Source of the DNA: Bacilli bacterium | GTDB lineage: Bacteria > Bacillota_I > Bacilli_A > RF39 > UBA660 | Length of the DNA: 64,000 nucleotides | Reading direction: 5' to 3' | NCBI GenBank assembly: GCA_900769635.1 | Contig: CAAGHJ010000016.1 | Coordinates: 17,804 to 81,803 of the forward strand | Shown here: positions 17,626 to 24,867 of the stretch, piece by piece | How positions within the stretch are numbered: the first letter of the stretch is position 1 | Layout of the letters: every line of letters begins with the position of its first letter | Translations under genes and position numbers: made by a program | Notes under the pieces: model-generated | The model's input: only the letters and a program-made list of their open reading frames with translations | Database searches by the model: none | Told to the model about the DNA's origin: nothing

Positions 17626-17654
17626 TTGAAAAATTAAAATATATATAATATAAT
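17626..17654 (+). promoter_or_regulatory. Sigma-A-like promoter of mscL
   Basis: TTGAAA (17626-17631), 17-base spacer, TATAAT (17649-17654). AAACATCAAAA (17599-17609) lies 16 bases before the -35 box. Confidence 0.65.
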
Positions 17655-17698
17655 CAAAATGTAAAGAAAAAAACATTAACTTAGAAGGGAAATCCAAA

Positions 17699-18121
17699 AT
17701 GAACAAAAAAGTAGATAAAAAAGAAATAATAACCAAAGGCACAAAAACTCTAAAAGAATTCAAAACCTTTATATCAAAGGGGAATGTCGTAGATTTAGCT
17801 GTTGGTGTAATAATAGGAAGTGCCTTTGGAAAAATAGTATCATCCCTTGTAAATGATATTTTAATGCCCATTATCGGAATAATAATAGGAGGAATAGATT
17901 TTTCAAACCTGACTATCCAAATAAAAGATGCAACCATTAAGTATGGTATATTTATCCAAAATATAATAGACTTTTTAATAGTAGCATTCTGTATATTTAT
18001 ATTCATAAAATTAATAAATAAAGTAAGTAAAAAAGAAGAAGAAAAAAAAGAGAAAGTTGTGAGTGAAGAAGCAAAAATATTAAAAGAAATAAGAGATATT
18101 TTAAAAGAAAAAAACCAATAA
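17699..18121 (+). CDS. mscL: Large-conductance mechanosensitive channel MscL
   Basis: A 140-residue protein of normal MscL size. [40 protein letters not shown] (split over the first helix, about 22-60) is the hallmark N-terminal/TM1 region. A short periplasmic-side loop, TM2 (about 82-102) and a charged cytoplasmic helix EEEKKEKVV...[11 protein letters not shown] follow. It opens under membrane tension to release solutes on hypo-osmotic shock. There is an extra basic N-terminal stretch of about 20 residues. The ribosome site is AGAAGGGA. Confidence 0.95.
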   Translation: MNKKVDKKEIITKGTKTLKEFKTFISKGNVVDLAVGVIIGSAFGKIVSSLVNDILMPIIGIIIGGIDFSNLTIQIKDATIKYGIFIQNIIDFLIVAFCIFIFIKLINKVSKKEEEKKEKVVSEEAKILKEIRDILKEKNQ

Positions 18122-18187
18122 AACGTACATTTCACACACTACTTTCACAAATAACAAATATATTATATATAAAGGAGGGTTTTATAT

Positions 18188-18256
18188 ATGAAAAAAGCAG
18201 TGTATGAAACAAAAATGTTTCCATCAAGCGGATATTCCTCCATATATCACTCTTAG
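18188..18256 (+). CDS. 22-residue peptide ORF with a strong ribosome site
   Basis: ATG at 18188 follows AAAGGAGGG by 9 bases. The ORF gives MKKAVYETKMFPSSGYSSIY plus HS. It is rich in aromatic residues and Ser, with no signal peptide. The site is one of the best ribosome sites in the window. It lies 67 bp after mscL and 32 bp before the metallopeptidase-like gene, so it could be a leader peptide, a small spore or coat peptide, or a signal. I know no family for it, and codon evidence is limited by its length. Confidence 0.4.
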   Translation: MKKAVYETKMFPSSGYSSIYHS

Positions 18257-18288
18257 CAAAATAAAAACAGAAAGGAAAAAGTGATAAT

Positions 18289-19341
18289 ATGGAAAACATA
18301 ATAACAAAAATAATAGAAAAAATAAAAATAAAATTTATAAATAAAAACAAGTTTCCCCAAAACTATATTTTAGAAGAAATACCACCAATTTTAACAACTA
18401 CAAAACCAGAAGAAAATATTACTGAAGAAGAAATGAATATAGATTCATTACTAGAAGAAGATTACAGTAGTAACATTGAAAAATTTATTGAAGTTTTGAC
18501 AACTCATTTTAGCCCCGAAGATTTAACAAGATTTTATAACAATATGGATAGTATAGACATAAAAGTAATATCCAAGAAAAAGTTTCAACAAGTCTCTCAA
18601 AATAACACCAAAAAAAATTTAGGAGAATATTATCCAACTTGTAATTCAATGCTATTAGTAGAAGAAGATTACAATAAAGTTATTTATCATAAATTATTTC
18701 ACGTAGCAAGTTCAAATTTCGATATGGAAAACAGAGTAAGTTTTTTAGGCTTTTCACAATCCCGTTTAGAAGGAGGAGTTAATGTTGGTGAACCATTAAA
18801 CGAAGGATACACAGAACTTATGACCAATAGATATTTCTTTCCAAGTACCGAAAGCAAATACTACAAATACGAAGTAAGAGTAGCTCGTCAAATCGAAGAA
18901 ATAGTCGGCCAAGAAAAAATGGAAAAACTATATTTAAATGCCAACTTATATGGACTATTAAAAGAACTTGAAAAATACACATCATCAGATAATATAAAAA
19001 TGTTTTTAGATAATTTACAATACGTATATAGTAATTATAACAAAAGTGAGCTACATCATAGCATTCGTAAAAATATTCATAACATAATCGAAGAAATAGA
19101 AACATTCCTATACGAAACTAAACTAAATAAAATATACATAACAAATCAAACTCTTCATAATAATGAAGAATATATGCAAGAATTTTTAGCTCAAAAAGAT
19201 ACCATAAGCAAAATAGTAATTGAAAAACCAACTGGAACCTATATAATAGACTATGATAAAATAACATCAGCAGTATTAGAAAAATATAAAAACATTTTAT
19301 TACTAGCCAATACCCCTGTATTAAAATTAAACAAAAATTAG
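18289..19341 (+). CDS. Metallopeptidase-like protein with an altered HExxH motif
   Basis: A 350-residue protein without signal peptide or clear membrane helix. After a basic N-terminus and an acidic linker (about 40-60) it has YHKLFHVASS near residue 133 and LNEGYTELMTNRYF near 170. The spacing and the NEGYTE motif recall zinc gluzincins with HExxH plus a distal Glu. Here the catalytic Glu is Lys (H134-K-L-F-H138), a change that needs only GAA to AAA. So it is either an inactive pseudo-protease or a different use of the fold. The C-terminal third is helical and charged. It ends 12 bp before uvrC. Confidence 0.55.
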   Translation: MENIITKIIEKIKIKFINKNKFPQNYILEEIPPILTTTKPEENITEEEMNIDSLLEEDYSSNIEKFIEVLTTHFSPEDLTRFYNNMDSIDIKVISKKKFQQVSQNNTKKNLGEYYPTCNSMLLVEEDYNKVIYHKLFHVASSNFDMENRVSFLGFSQSRLEGGVNVGEPLNEGYTELMTNRYFFPSTESKYYKYEVRVARQIEEIVGQEKMEKLYLNANLYGLLKELEKYTSSDNIKMFLDNLQYVYSNYNKSELHHSIRKNIHNIIEEIETFLYETKLNKIYITNQTLHNNEEYMQEFLAQKDTISKIVIEKPTGTYIIDYDKITSAVLEKYKNILLLANTPVLKLNKN

Positions 19342-19353
19342 AGAGGAAGAACA

Positions 19354-21117
19354 ATGATAAAAGAAAAATTATCCCTAGTACCTCACACACCAGGGTGCTA
19401 TTTAATGAAGGATAAAAACGGATATATAATATATGTAGGAAAAAGCAAAAATCTAAAAAACCGCTTAACATCCTATTTCCATCAGACCCATAGTGGTAAA
19501 ACAAAAATATTAGTAGAAAATATATATGATTTTGAATACATTTTAACATCATCAGAGTTAGAAGCACTACTTTTAGAAATAAATCTAATAAAAAAATATA
19601 ACCCAAAGTATAATATCCTTTTAAGAGATGATAAAACATATCCATATATAGAATTAACTAACGAAAAAGTTCCAAGACTATTAATAGTAAGAAATCCCCA
19701 TATCAAAAAAAATAAAAATCGTAAATTATTTGGCCCCTATCCCAATGTAACCGCAGCACGAAAAACCGTTGAAATCATAAATAGACTATATCCCTTACGA
19801 AAATGCAAAACATATTCCAAAAAAGAATGCCTCTATTATCATCTAAACGAATGTCTAGGTTATTGCACACATAGTGTCGACGAAAAAGAAATAATTACAA
19901 TGAAAAATGAAATAATATCTTTTTTAAACGGTAACCATTCCATTATAACAAACAAATTAAAAGAAAAAATGTATTTATGTTCTGAAAATATGAATTATGA
20001 AAAAGCCCAAGAATACAAGGAACTCTTAGACTATATAAGTATTACCCTAGAAAAACAAAAAGTAGAACTTGATGATAACTACAACCGCGATATAATCAAT
20101 TACTATACCGATAACAACTATATGAGCATAAGTCATCTCTTTATTCGTGGAGGTAAACTTTTAGACAGAAAAAATATAATTTTTCCCCTTATAGACAGCC
20201 CCGAAGAATCCCTATCATCATATATAACAACATTTTATCAAAAACATACCATATATCCCAAAGAAGTCCTTGTTCCCTCTAATCAAGATACTAACCTATT
20301 AGAACAAGCCCTTGATGTAAAGTTCATAATACCCCAAAAAGGCCGTAAAAAAAATATATTAGAACTTGCTTACGAAAATGCCAAAAACTATTTTGATGAG
20401 CAAATAACAATAATAAAAAAAGATGACGATAAAGCTCTAGCTGGAATGGAAGAATTAAGCCAACTATTACATTTACCAAAACTAAGTAAAATAGAACTAT
20501 TTGATAACTCTAATCTATTTGGAACCTTCAACGTTTCCGGTATGGTCGTCTTTATTGACGGTAAACCAAGTAAAAACGATTATCGAAAATACAAAATAAC
20601 AAGTGATATGACAGATGACTATAATACAATGAAAGAAGTAATATATAGAAGATATTTTCGTCTTTTAAAAGATAATGAACCATTTCCTGATCTTATAATA
20701 GTAGACGGTGGAGTAGGGCAGATAAATGTTGCTAGAGAAGTAATAACAAGTCTAGGCTTATCAATTCCCGTAGCAGGATTAAAAAAGGACGATAAACACT
20801 CCACATCTTCCTTATTAGGAAACTATCCCCTTGAAGAAATACCCATAAATAAAACTAGTGAGCTATTCCTTTTATTAACAAGAATGCAGGATGAGGTACA
20901 TAACTATACCATTTCCTATCATCGAAGTATTCGTAGTACATCATCTCTTGCTAGTATATTAGATAATATAGATGGAGTAGGGGAAGTCAGAAAAAACAAA
21001 TTATTAAAAAAATATAAAACAATAACAAAAATGAAAGAGGCAAGTAAAGAAGAATTAAAAGAAATATTACCAAGTGATATTGTTGATAATTTTATTGAAA
21101 GCCTTAAAAAAATATAA
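19354..21117 (+). CDS. uvrC: Excinuclease ABC subunit C
   Basis: A 587-residue UvrC, which cuts both sides of a DNA lesion with UvrB. The GIY-YIG nuclease domain is N-terminal (PGCYLMKDKNGYIIYVGKSK, about 13-35). A UVR motif lies near 205-240 (ENMNYEKAQEYKELLDYI). The RNase H-like second nuclease has IELFDNSNLFGT and PDLIIVDGGVGQ (about 375-455), and a C-terminal helix-hairpin-helix starts near IDGVGEVRK (about 545). Length and order are normal. GAGAGGAAG precedes the start. Confidence 0.97.
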   Translation: MIKEKLSLVPHTPGCYLMKDKNGYIIYVGKSKNLKNRLTSYFHQTHSGKTKILVENIYDFEYILTSSELEALLLEINLIKKYNPKYNILLRDDKTYPYIELTNEKVPRLLIVRNPHIKKNKNRKLFGPYPNVTAARKTVEIINRLYPLRKCKTYSKKECLYYHLNECLGYCTHSVDEKEIITMKNEIISFLNGNHSIITNKLKEKMYLCSENMNYEKAQEYKELLDYISITLEKQKVELDDNYNRDIINYYTDNNYMSISHLFIRGGKLLDRKNIIFPLIDSPEESLSSYITTFYQKHTIYPKEVLVPSNQDTNLLEQALDVKFIIPQKGRKKNILELAYENAKNYFDEQITIIKKDDDKALAGMEELSQLLHLPKLSKIELFDNSNLFGTFNVSGMVVFIDGKPSKNDYRKYKITSDMTDDYNTMKEVIYRRYFRLLKDNEPFPDLIIVDGGVGQINVAREVITSLGLSIPVAGLKKDDKHSTSSLLGNYPLEEIPINKTSELFLLLTRMQDEVHNYTISYHRSIRSTSSLASILDNIDGVGEVRKNKLLKKYKTITKMKEASKEELKEILPSDIVDNFIESLKKI

Positions 21118-21127
21118 GGAGTAAAAA

Positions 21128-22306
21128 ATGCAAAAAATAATATTAATTAAGTATGGAGAACTTACTACTAAGAAAGATAATCGTAGTTTATTTATCAATA
21201 TATTATATGAGAATATAACGAAAGCTCTCCAAAATTACAACGTAAAAATAACCAAAAATAGAGTAAGAATGTTTATTGAAACAGACGAAAATATCGAAGA
21301 AATTATTGAAATTTTAAAGAATATTTTCGGTATTCATAGCATTGTAGTAGCCTACAAAGTAGATACCAATATAAATAAAATCCAAACAGAAGTATTAAAT
21401 ATTGTTCAAAAATTAAACTTCAAAACCTTTAAAGTTGAGACTAAAAGAGCTGATAAAAACTTCTCAATCCCTTCTATGGAAATGAACAACATACTAGGCG
21501 GTTTAATTCTAAAAAACAAAGAAAATGTCACTGTCGATGTCCACAATCCAGAGTATACTCTTAAAGTGGAAATAAGGGAGGACTACACCTATATTTATGC
21601 CGTGGAAATAAACGCTAGGGGAGGATATCCAGTGCGCGTTGCGGGCAAAGGACTATTAATGCTCTCAGGAGGAATAGATTCTCCCGTAGCAGGATATATG
21701 GCAATGAAACGAGGCGTAAAAATAGAATGCATCTATTTCGAATCACCTCCCCATACAAGTGAAATGGCCTTAAATAAAGTAAAAAAACTAGTAAAAAAAC
21801 TAACTAAATTTGAACCAGAAATAACATTACACATCATAAACTTTACCAATATCCAAGAAGAAATATACAAAAACTGTGATCCAAATTATATGATAACAAT
21901 AATGCGTCGTATGATGTATAGAATAAGTGAAGAAATGATGAAGAGAAGAAAGTGTTTAATATTAATAAATGGAGAATCCATTGGACAAGTAGCAAGTCAA
22001 ACATTAACCAGTATGAGTACCATTAACAATGTTACAAACGTTCCCGTTATAAGACCACTAGCCTGCTTTGATAAATTAGAAATAATCAAAATTGCCAAAG
22101 ATATCGACACCTATGATATAAGCACCTTACCCTATGAAGACTGTTGTACTATCTTTTTACCACGTCATCCCGTAATTAATCCCAAATTAACCAAGGCCAT
22201 AGAAGAAGAACAAAAAATAAATTACGAAAAACTAATAGAAGAAACTGTGAACAATGCAAACACCATAGTAATTACTGCTAGTGAAAATAAAAAATATGAC
22301 TTTTAA
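21128..22306 (+). CDS. thiI: tRNA 4-thiouridine synthase ThiI
   Basis: A 392-residue protein. A ferredoxin-like/THUMP region fills about 1-165. The PP-loop ATPase has LMLSGGIDSPVAGYMAMKRG (about 178-197). It adenylates U8 of tRNA for 4-thiouridine and can supply sulfur for thiamine. The C-terminal rhodanese domain of the E. coli enzyme is absent, as is normal in Bacilli, so a separate sulfur donor (NifZ/IscS type) is expected elsewhere. It follows uvrC by 10 bp with AAGGAG before the ATG. Confidence 0.95.
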   Translation: MQKIILIKYGELTTKKDNRSLFINILYENITKALQNYNVKITKNRVRMFIETDENIEEIIEILKNIFGIHSIVVAYKVDTNINKIQTEVLNIVQKLNFKTFKVETKRADKNFSIPSMEMNNILGGLILKNKENVTVDVHNPEYTLKVEIREDYTYIYAVEINARGGYPVRVAGKGLLMLSGGIDSPVAGYMAMKRGVKIECIYFESPPHTSEMALNKVKKLVKKLTKFEPEITLHIINFTNIQEEIYKNCDPNYMITIMRRMMYRISEEMMKRRKCLILINGESIGQVASQTLTSMSTINNVTNVPVIRPLACFDKLEIIKIAKDIDTYDISTLPYEDCCTIFLPRHPVINPKLTKAIEEEQKINYEKLIEETVNNANTIVITASENKKYDF

Positions 22307-22332
22307 AATGTTTAATTCTAATAAATTCAGTA

Positions 22333-22371
22333 AATAATATCTTGTGAAGAGAACTCATAAGATATTATTTT
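22333..22371 (+). terminator. Terminator after thiI
   Basis: AATAATATCTT pairs with AAGATATTATT (11 bp), with four more inner pairs including one G-U, followed by TT and an AT tract. Confidence 0.7.
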
Positions 22372-22418
22372 AATATTAAAATAAAAAAATATTAGAAAAA
22401 ATTACCACTAAAAAAAAT

Positions 22419-22447
22419 GTATGAAAAAAATACCGCTCACCATACTA
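22419..22447 (+). promoter_or_regulatory. Sigma-G (or sigma-F) promoter of the SASP gene
   Basis: GTATG (22419-22423), a 17-base spacer and an exact CATACTA (22441-22447) fit the forespore consensus (GMATR, 17-18, CATACTA). A forespore promoter is expected before a SASP gene. Confidence 0.8.
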
Positions 22448-22468
22448 AGAGTGTAGGAGGTGAGTTAA

Positions 22469-22672
22469 ATGAACAACAGCACTAATAACAATAAATTAAC
22501 AGTACCTGGAGCAAAGCAAGCTATCGAAAGAATGAAATACGAAATAGCTAACGAATTTGGTGTAAACCTTGGTCCAGATGCTACTAGCAGAGCCAATGGT
22601 TCAGTTGGTGGAGAAATCACTAAAAGATTAGTAAGATTAGGTCAAAACCAAATAAGCGGTTCAAATAAATAA
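22469..22672 (+). CDS. Alpha/beta-type small acid-soluble spore protein
   Basis: A 67-residue protein with the family core: [20 protein letters not shown], the germination-protease site region NEFGV, then [20 protein letters not shown]. In the forespore these proteins coat DNA, switch it to an A-like form and protect it from UV and heat; GPR protease removes them at germination. AGGAGGTGA is 7 bases before the ATG. The forespore-type promoter lies 21 bp upstream. This is the clearest sign that the organism makes spores. Confidence 0.96.
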   Translation: MNNSTNNNKLTVPGAKQAIERMKYEIANEFGVNLGPDATSRANGSVGGEITKRLVRLGQNQISGSNK

Positions 22673-22701
22673 ATAGAATATAGAATATAAAATATTCTTC
22701 T

Positions 22702-22727
22702 AGACTACTGCATAACAGTGGTCTTTT
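22702..22727 (+). terminator. Terminator after the SASP gene
   Basis: AGACTACTG, CATAA, CAGTGGTCT (one wobble) and T3-4. Confidence 0.7.
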
Positions 22728-22742
22728 CTCATATAATTAAAT

Positions 22743-22979
22743 ATGAGAAATGATAACAGCGAACATTATATGTTTACGTTGACAGCTTTTCTCTTAGCCA
22801 CAGCTCTAATAGACGAATTATCAGCAAGTGAACAAAATGCCTTAGGTAACTGGTTTATGTTAATAGGGCAGACACTCTGCACTAACGGTTCTATAAAATT
22901 TAATAAGGAATATGAACATAACATAAATGCACAAAATTTACTAAACAAAACCAAAAATATTATTAACCAAAATATGTAA
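22743..22979 (+). CDS. Small protein of unknown function, possibly leaderless
   Basis: A 78-residue protein I cannot assign. It has a hydrophobic stretch (YMFTLTAFLLATALIDEL, about 9-26) followed by SASEQNALGNWFMLIGQTLC, then a polar tail rich in Asn and Lys. The first half could be a helix at the membrane or a packing helix. No Shine-Dalgarno sequence precedes the ATG. TATAAT at 22732-22737 ends 5 bases before it, so an mRNA from this -10 box would have almost no leader. The next gene is convergent. Confidence 0.55.
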   Translation: MRNDNSEHYMFTLTAFLLATALIDELSASEQNALGNWFMLIGQTLCTNGSIKFNKEYEHNINAQNLLNKTKNIINQNM

Positions 22980-23018
22980 AAAAAGAAAGAAAATTCTATT
23001 TTTTCTCTTTCTTTTTTT
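22978..23018. terminator. Bidirectional terminator
   Basis: AAAAAAAGAAAGA and TCTTTCTTTTTTT form the stem between two convergent genes, giving a T tract on either strand. It overlaps the 3' end of the XRE gene. Confidence 0.65.
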
Positions 23019-23295
23019 TCTTATCTTTTTTGTCATTTTTAGACTTTGTAGTATCCTCATCAAGACTCTTAAAAAATTCACACATAGGTTCATTAAGTAA
23101 TTTAGATATAATGTAAACAAATTCTAAGCTAAATGTCTGAAAACTGCTGTTTTCTACGTTAGAAACTGTTCCATCATTGTATCCAATAGCTTCTGCTAAT
23201 TTTACTTGTGTAAGACCGTGTTTTTTTCTAAGTCTCCTGATGTTTTTACCAACTAAAGTATAGATATACTTATTGTCTTCGTTTTTGACATCCAT
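22996..23295 (-). CDS. XRE-family DNA-binding regulator
   Basis: A 99-residue protein with one Cro/C1-type helix-turn-helix: IRRLRKKHGLTQVKLAEAIG and YNDGTVSNVENS (about 15-50). A Lys/Asp-rich tail (TTKSKNDKKDKKKKKEKK) follows. No sensor or protease domain is present. GGGTGATG precedes the ATG. A 7+5+7 palindrome in its upstream region (23333-23351) is a candidate self-operator. Confidence 0.85.
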   Translation of the reverse strand: MDVKNEDNKYIYTLVGKNIRRLRKKHGLTQVKLAEAIGYNDGTVSNVENSSFQTFSLEFVYIISKLLNEPMCEFFKSLDEDTTKSKNDKKDKKKKKEKK

Positions 23296-23332
23296 TAAAC
23301 ATCACCCAAATACATTATCCTATAAAAAGTGC

Positions 23333-23351
23333 CTAAATGTTCTGCATTTAG
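23333..23351 (-). promoter_or_regulatory. Palindrome, candidate operator of the XRE regulator
   Basis: CTAAATG-TTCTG-CATTTAG, a perfect 7-bp inverted repeat with a 5-base centre, 38 bases before the XRE start. XRE regulators often bind such dyads at their own promoters. Confidence 0.5.
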
Positions 23352-23614
23352 TATATGTATATATTTTTGATGTTTATTAATTATCGTAATAAAGCATAAA
23401 TAATGTACTAAAAGAATCATTTTTTTAAAATCTGTATATTATCAAAAAAAGCAAAAATGAGAAAAATAAATTTTTTTAACAATATGTAATGTAATTTATT
23501 TTATCGAACAAAAAGTAAAATTTCTAACTTTCCCAAAAAAACAATAAAAATAATTTTAAAAAGTTTCCATTACACTGAGAATTAATAAAAAAACAAATTT
23601 CCCTTTCTATAATG

Positions 23615-23643
23615 TTGACTTTACAAAATAAAACAAGTATAAT
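23615..23643 (+). promoter_or_regulatory. Sigma-A promoter of the M23 hydrolase gene
   Basis: TTGACT (23615-23620), 17-base spacer, TATAAT (23638-23643). Its position rules out the in-frame TTG at 23612 as the start codon. Confidence 0.75.
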
Positions 23644-23662
23644 TAACCTAGGTGATAAAGTA

Positions 23663-24853
23663 ATGAAAAAAAAATCCATAATAACTATCGTATATCTTAT
23701 TGGTTTACTTATTATATTTCCAAATAACACCTCTGCCAAAACCCTCCAAGACTTATATAATGAACTAAATAGTCTTCAAACTAAATATAACAATTCCAAA
23801 AGTCAAGAAAATCTAACTCAAAGTGAAATAAACAATATAAACGCCGAAGTAATCACCATAAATAACACTATCAAAACAACAGAAAGCGAAATAACAGCAG
23901 CAACCGCCAAAATAAAAGACTCTGAAAAACAAATAGAAGAAAAAAAAGAAGAAACCGCCGAACTACTCAAGTTTCTTCAAAAATCTTCTGGTGAAAATAT
24001 CTATTTAGAATACCTTTTCGATGCCGAGGATATAACAGACTTCATATATAGATTTAATATAGTAAGCCAGCTTTCCGAATATAACACATCCCTTATGGGC
24101 GAACTTGAAAACCTTATAAAAAACCTCGAAGCAAACAAAGTAACCCTTTCCGAAAAGCAAAAACAATTAGAGGTTCAAAAAGCTTCTCTTGCTTCTAAAC
24201 TAGATACACTACGCTTAAATTTAAACAATACCAAAGTAGAGGGAACAACAATAGCCGAAGATATAAGAGACCTCAAAAAAGAAATATCTTACTATGAAAG
24301 CCTTGGTTGTAAAAAAAGTTCTAACCTAACATCGTGTGTTGGAACCCCTAGTGCCAGTGGCTGGCGATACCCACTAAGCTACGGATGCGTAACAAGCGAA
24401 TACTCAGGTAGTGCCGAAAGAGGAGATGCCTTCGGAGGTAGCCATTATGCAATTGACCTATCTTGTACAGGAGAAGGTTCACCAGTTTATGCTGCCGCGG
24501 CTGGTACAGTTGCCAGAATAGTATATAAATCAAGATGTGGTGGAAATCAGGTATACATACAACACATTGTAAACGGAACCCCATATACAACCCAATATAT
24601 GCACCTATTAGATGTAACCGTAAGTTACGGGCAAGCGGTAACCGATAATACCGTAATCGGCCATATGGGTGGTGGAAGTACATCATCCGCTCACGGAGGT
24701 TATGATAACTGTACCACTGGAGCTCACCTACACTTTGGTATGTCAAACGGACATTACGGATCAAACTATTCCCTTTGGGTAGCACATTCATTCAATCCAA
24801 GAAGACTATTCTCTTTCCCAGCAAGTGGCGGAGGCTACTTCTATAGAAAATAA
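23663..24853 (+). CDS. Secreted M23-family murein hydrolase with coiled coil (EnvC/NlpD-like)
   Basis: A 396-residue exported protein with a signal peptide (1-25, ending TSAK). A long coiled coil (about 30-210) has many Glu, Lys and Asn. The C-terminal LytM/M23 peptidase has GGSHYAIDLS (zinc His about 261 and Asp 265) and GAHLHFGMS (about 352-360). Both zinc-binding sites are present, so it may cleave peptide cross-links, unlike degenerate activators. The coiled coil resembles EnvC/PcsB-type proteins, which often act with FtsEX at division; no ftsEX is nearby. Start chosen by GGTGAT at 23651-23656. Confidence 0.9.
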   Translation: MKKKSIITIVYLIGLLIIFPNNTSAKTLQDLYNELNSLQTKYNNSKSQENLTQSEINNINAEVITINNTIKTTESEITAATAKIKDSEKQIEEKKEETAELLKFLQKSSGENIYLEYLFDAEDITDFIYRFNIVSQLSEYNTSLMGELENLIKNLEANKVTLSEKQKQLEVQKASLASKLDTLRLNLNNTKVEGTTIAEDIRDLKKEISYYESLGCKKSSNLTSCVGTPSASGWRYPLSYGCVTSEYSGSAERGDAFGGSHYAIDLSCTGEGSPVYAAAAGTVARIVYKSRCGGNQVYIQHIVNGTPYTTQYMHLLDVTVSYGQAVTDNTVIGHMGGGSTSSAHGGYDNCTTGAHLHFGMSNGHYGSNYSLWVAHSFNPRRLFSFPASGGGYFYRK

Positions 24854-24867
24854 AAGAAGGTGAACAA

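Larger units (their letters stand above)
23296..23662. other. Intergenic region between XRE and M23 genes
   Basis: This 367-bp AT-rich gap has no supported gene. It holds the XRE upstream region with a palindrome (23333-23351), an AAACATCAAAA element on the minus strand (23365-23375), and the M23 gene promoter near its right end. Nothing further is seen between 23380 and 23610. Confidence 0.7.

Noticed and set aside
17620..18135. 171-codon ORF antisense to mscL
   Set aside because: It lies wholly opposite a clear MscL gene, has no ribosome site, and its hydrophobic look is the mirror of the MscL codons.
19118..19645. 175-codon minus-strand ORF over the junction of the metallopeptidase-like gene and uvrC
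   Set aside because: It is opposite two well-supported genes; Leu/Phe/Tyr-rich with no motif or ribosome site.
23612..23662. N-terminal extension of the M23 protein
   Set aside because: It would start inside the promoter; ATG 23663 has GGTGAT and gives a normal signal peptide.
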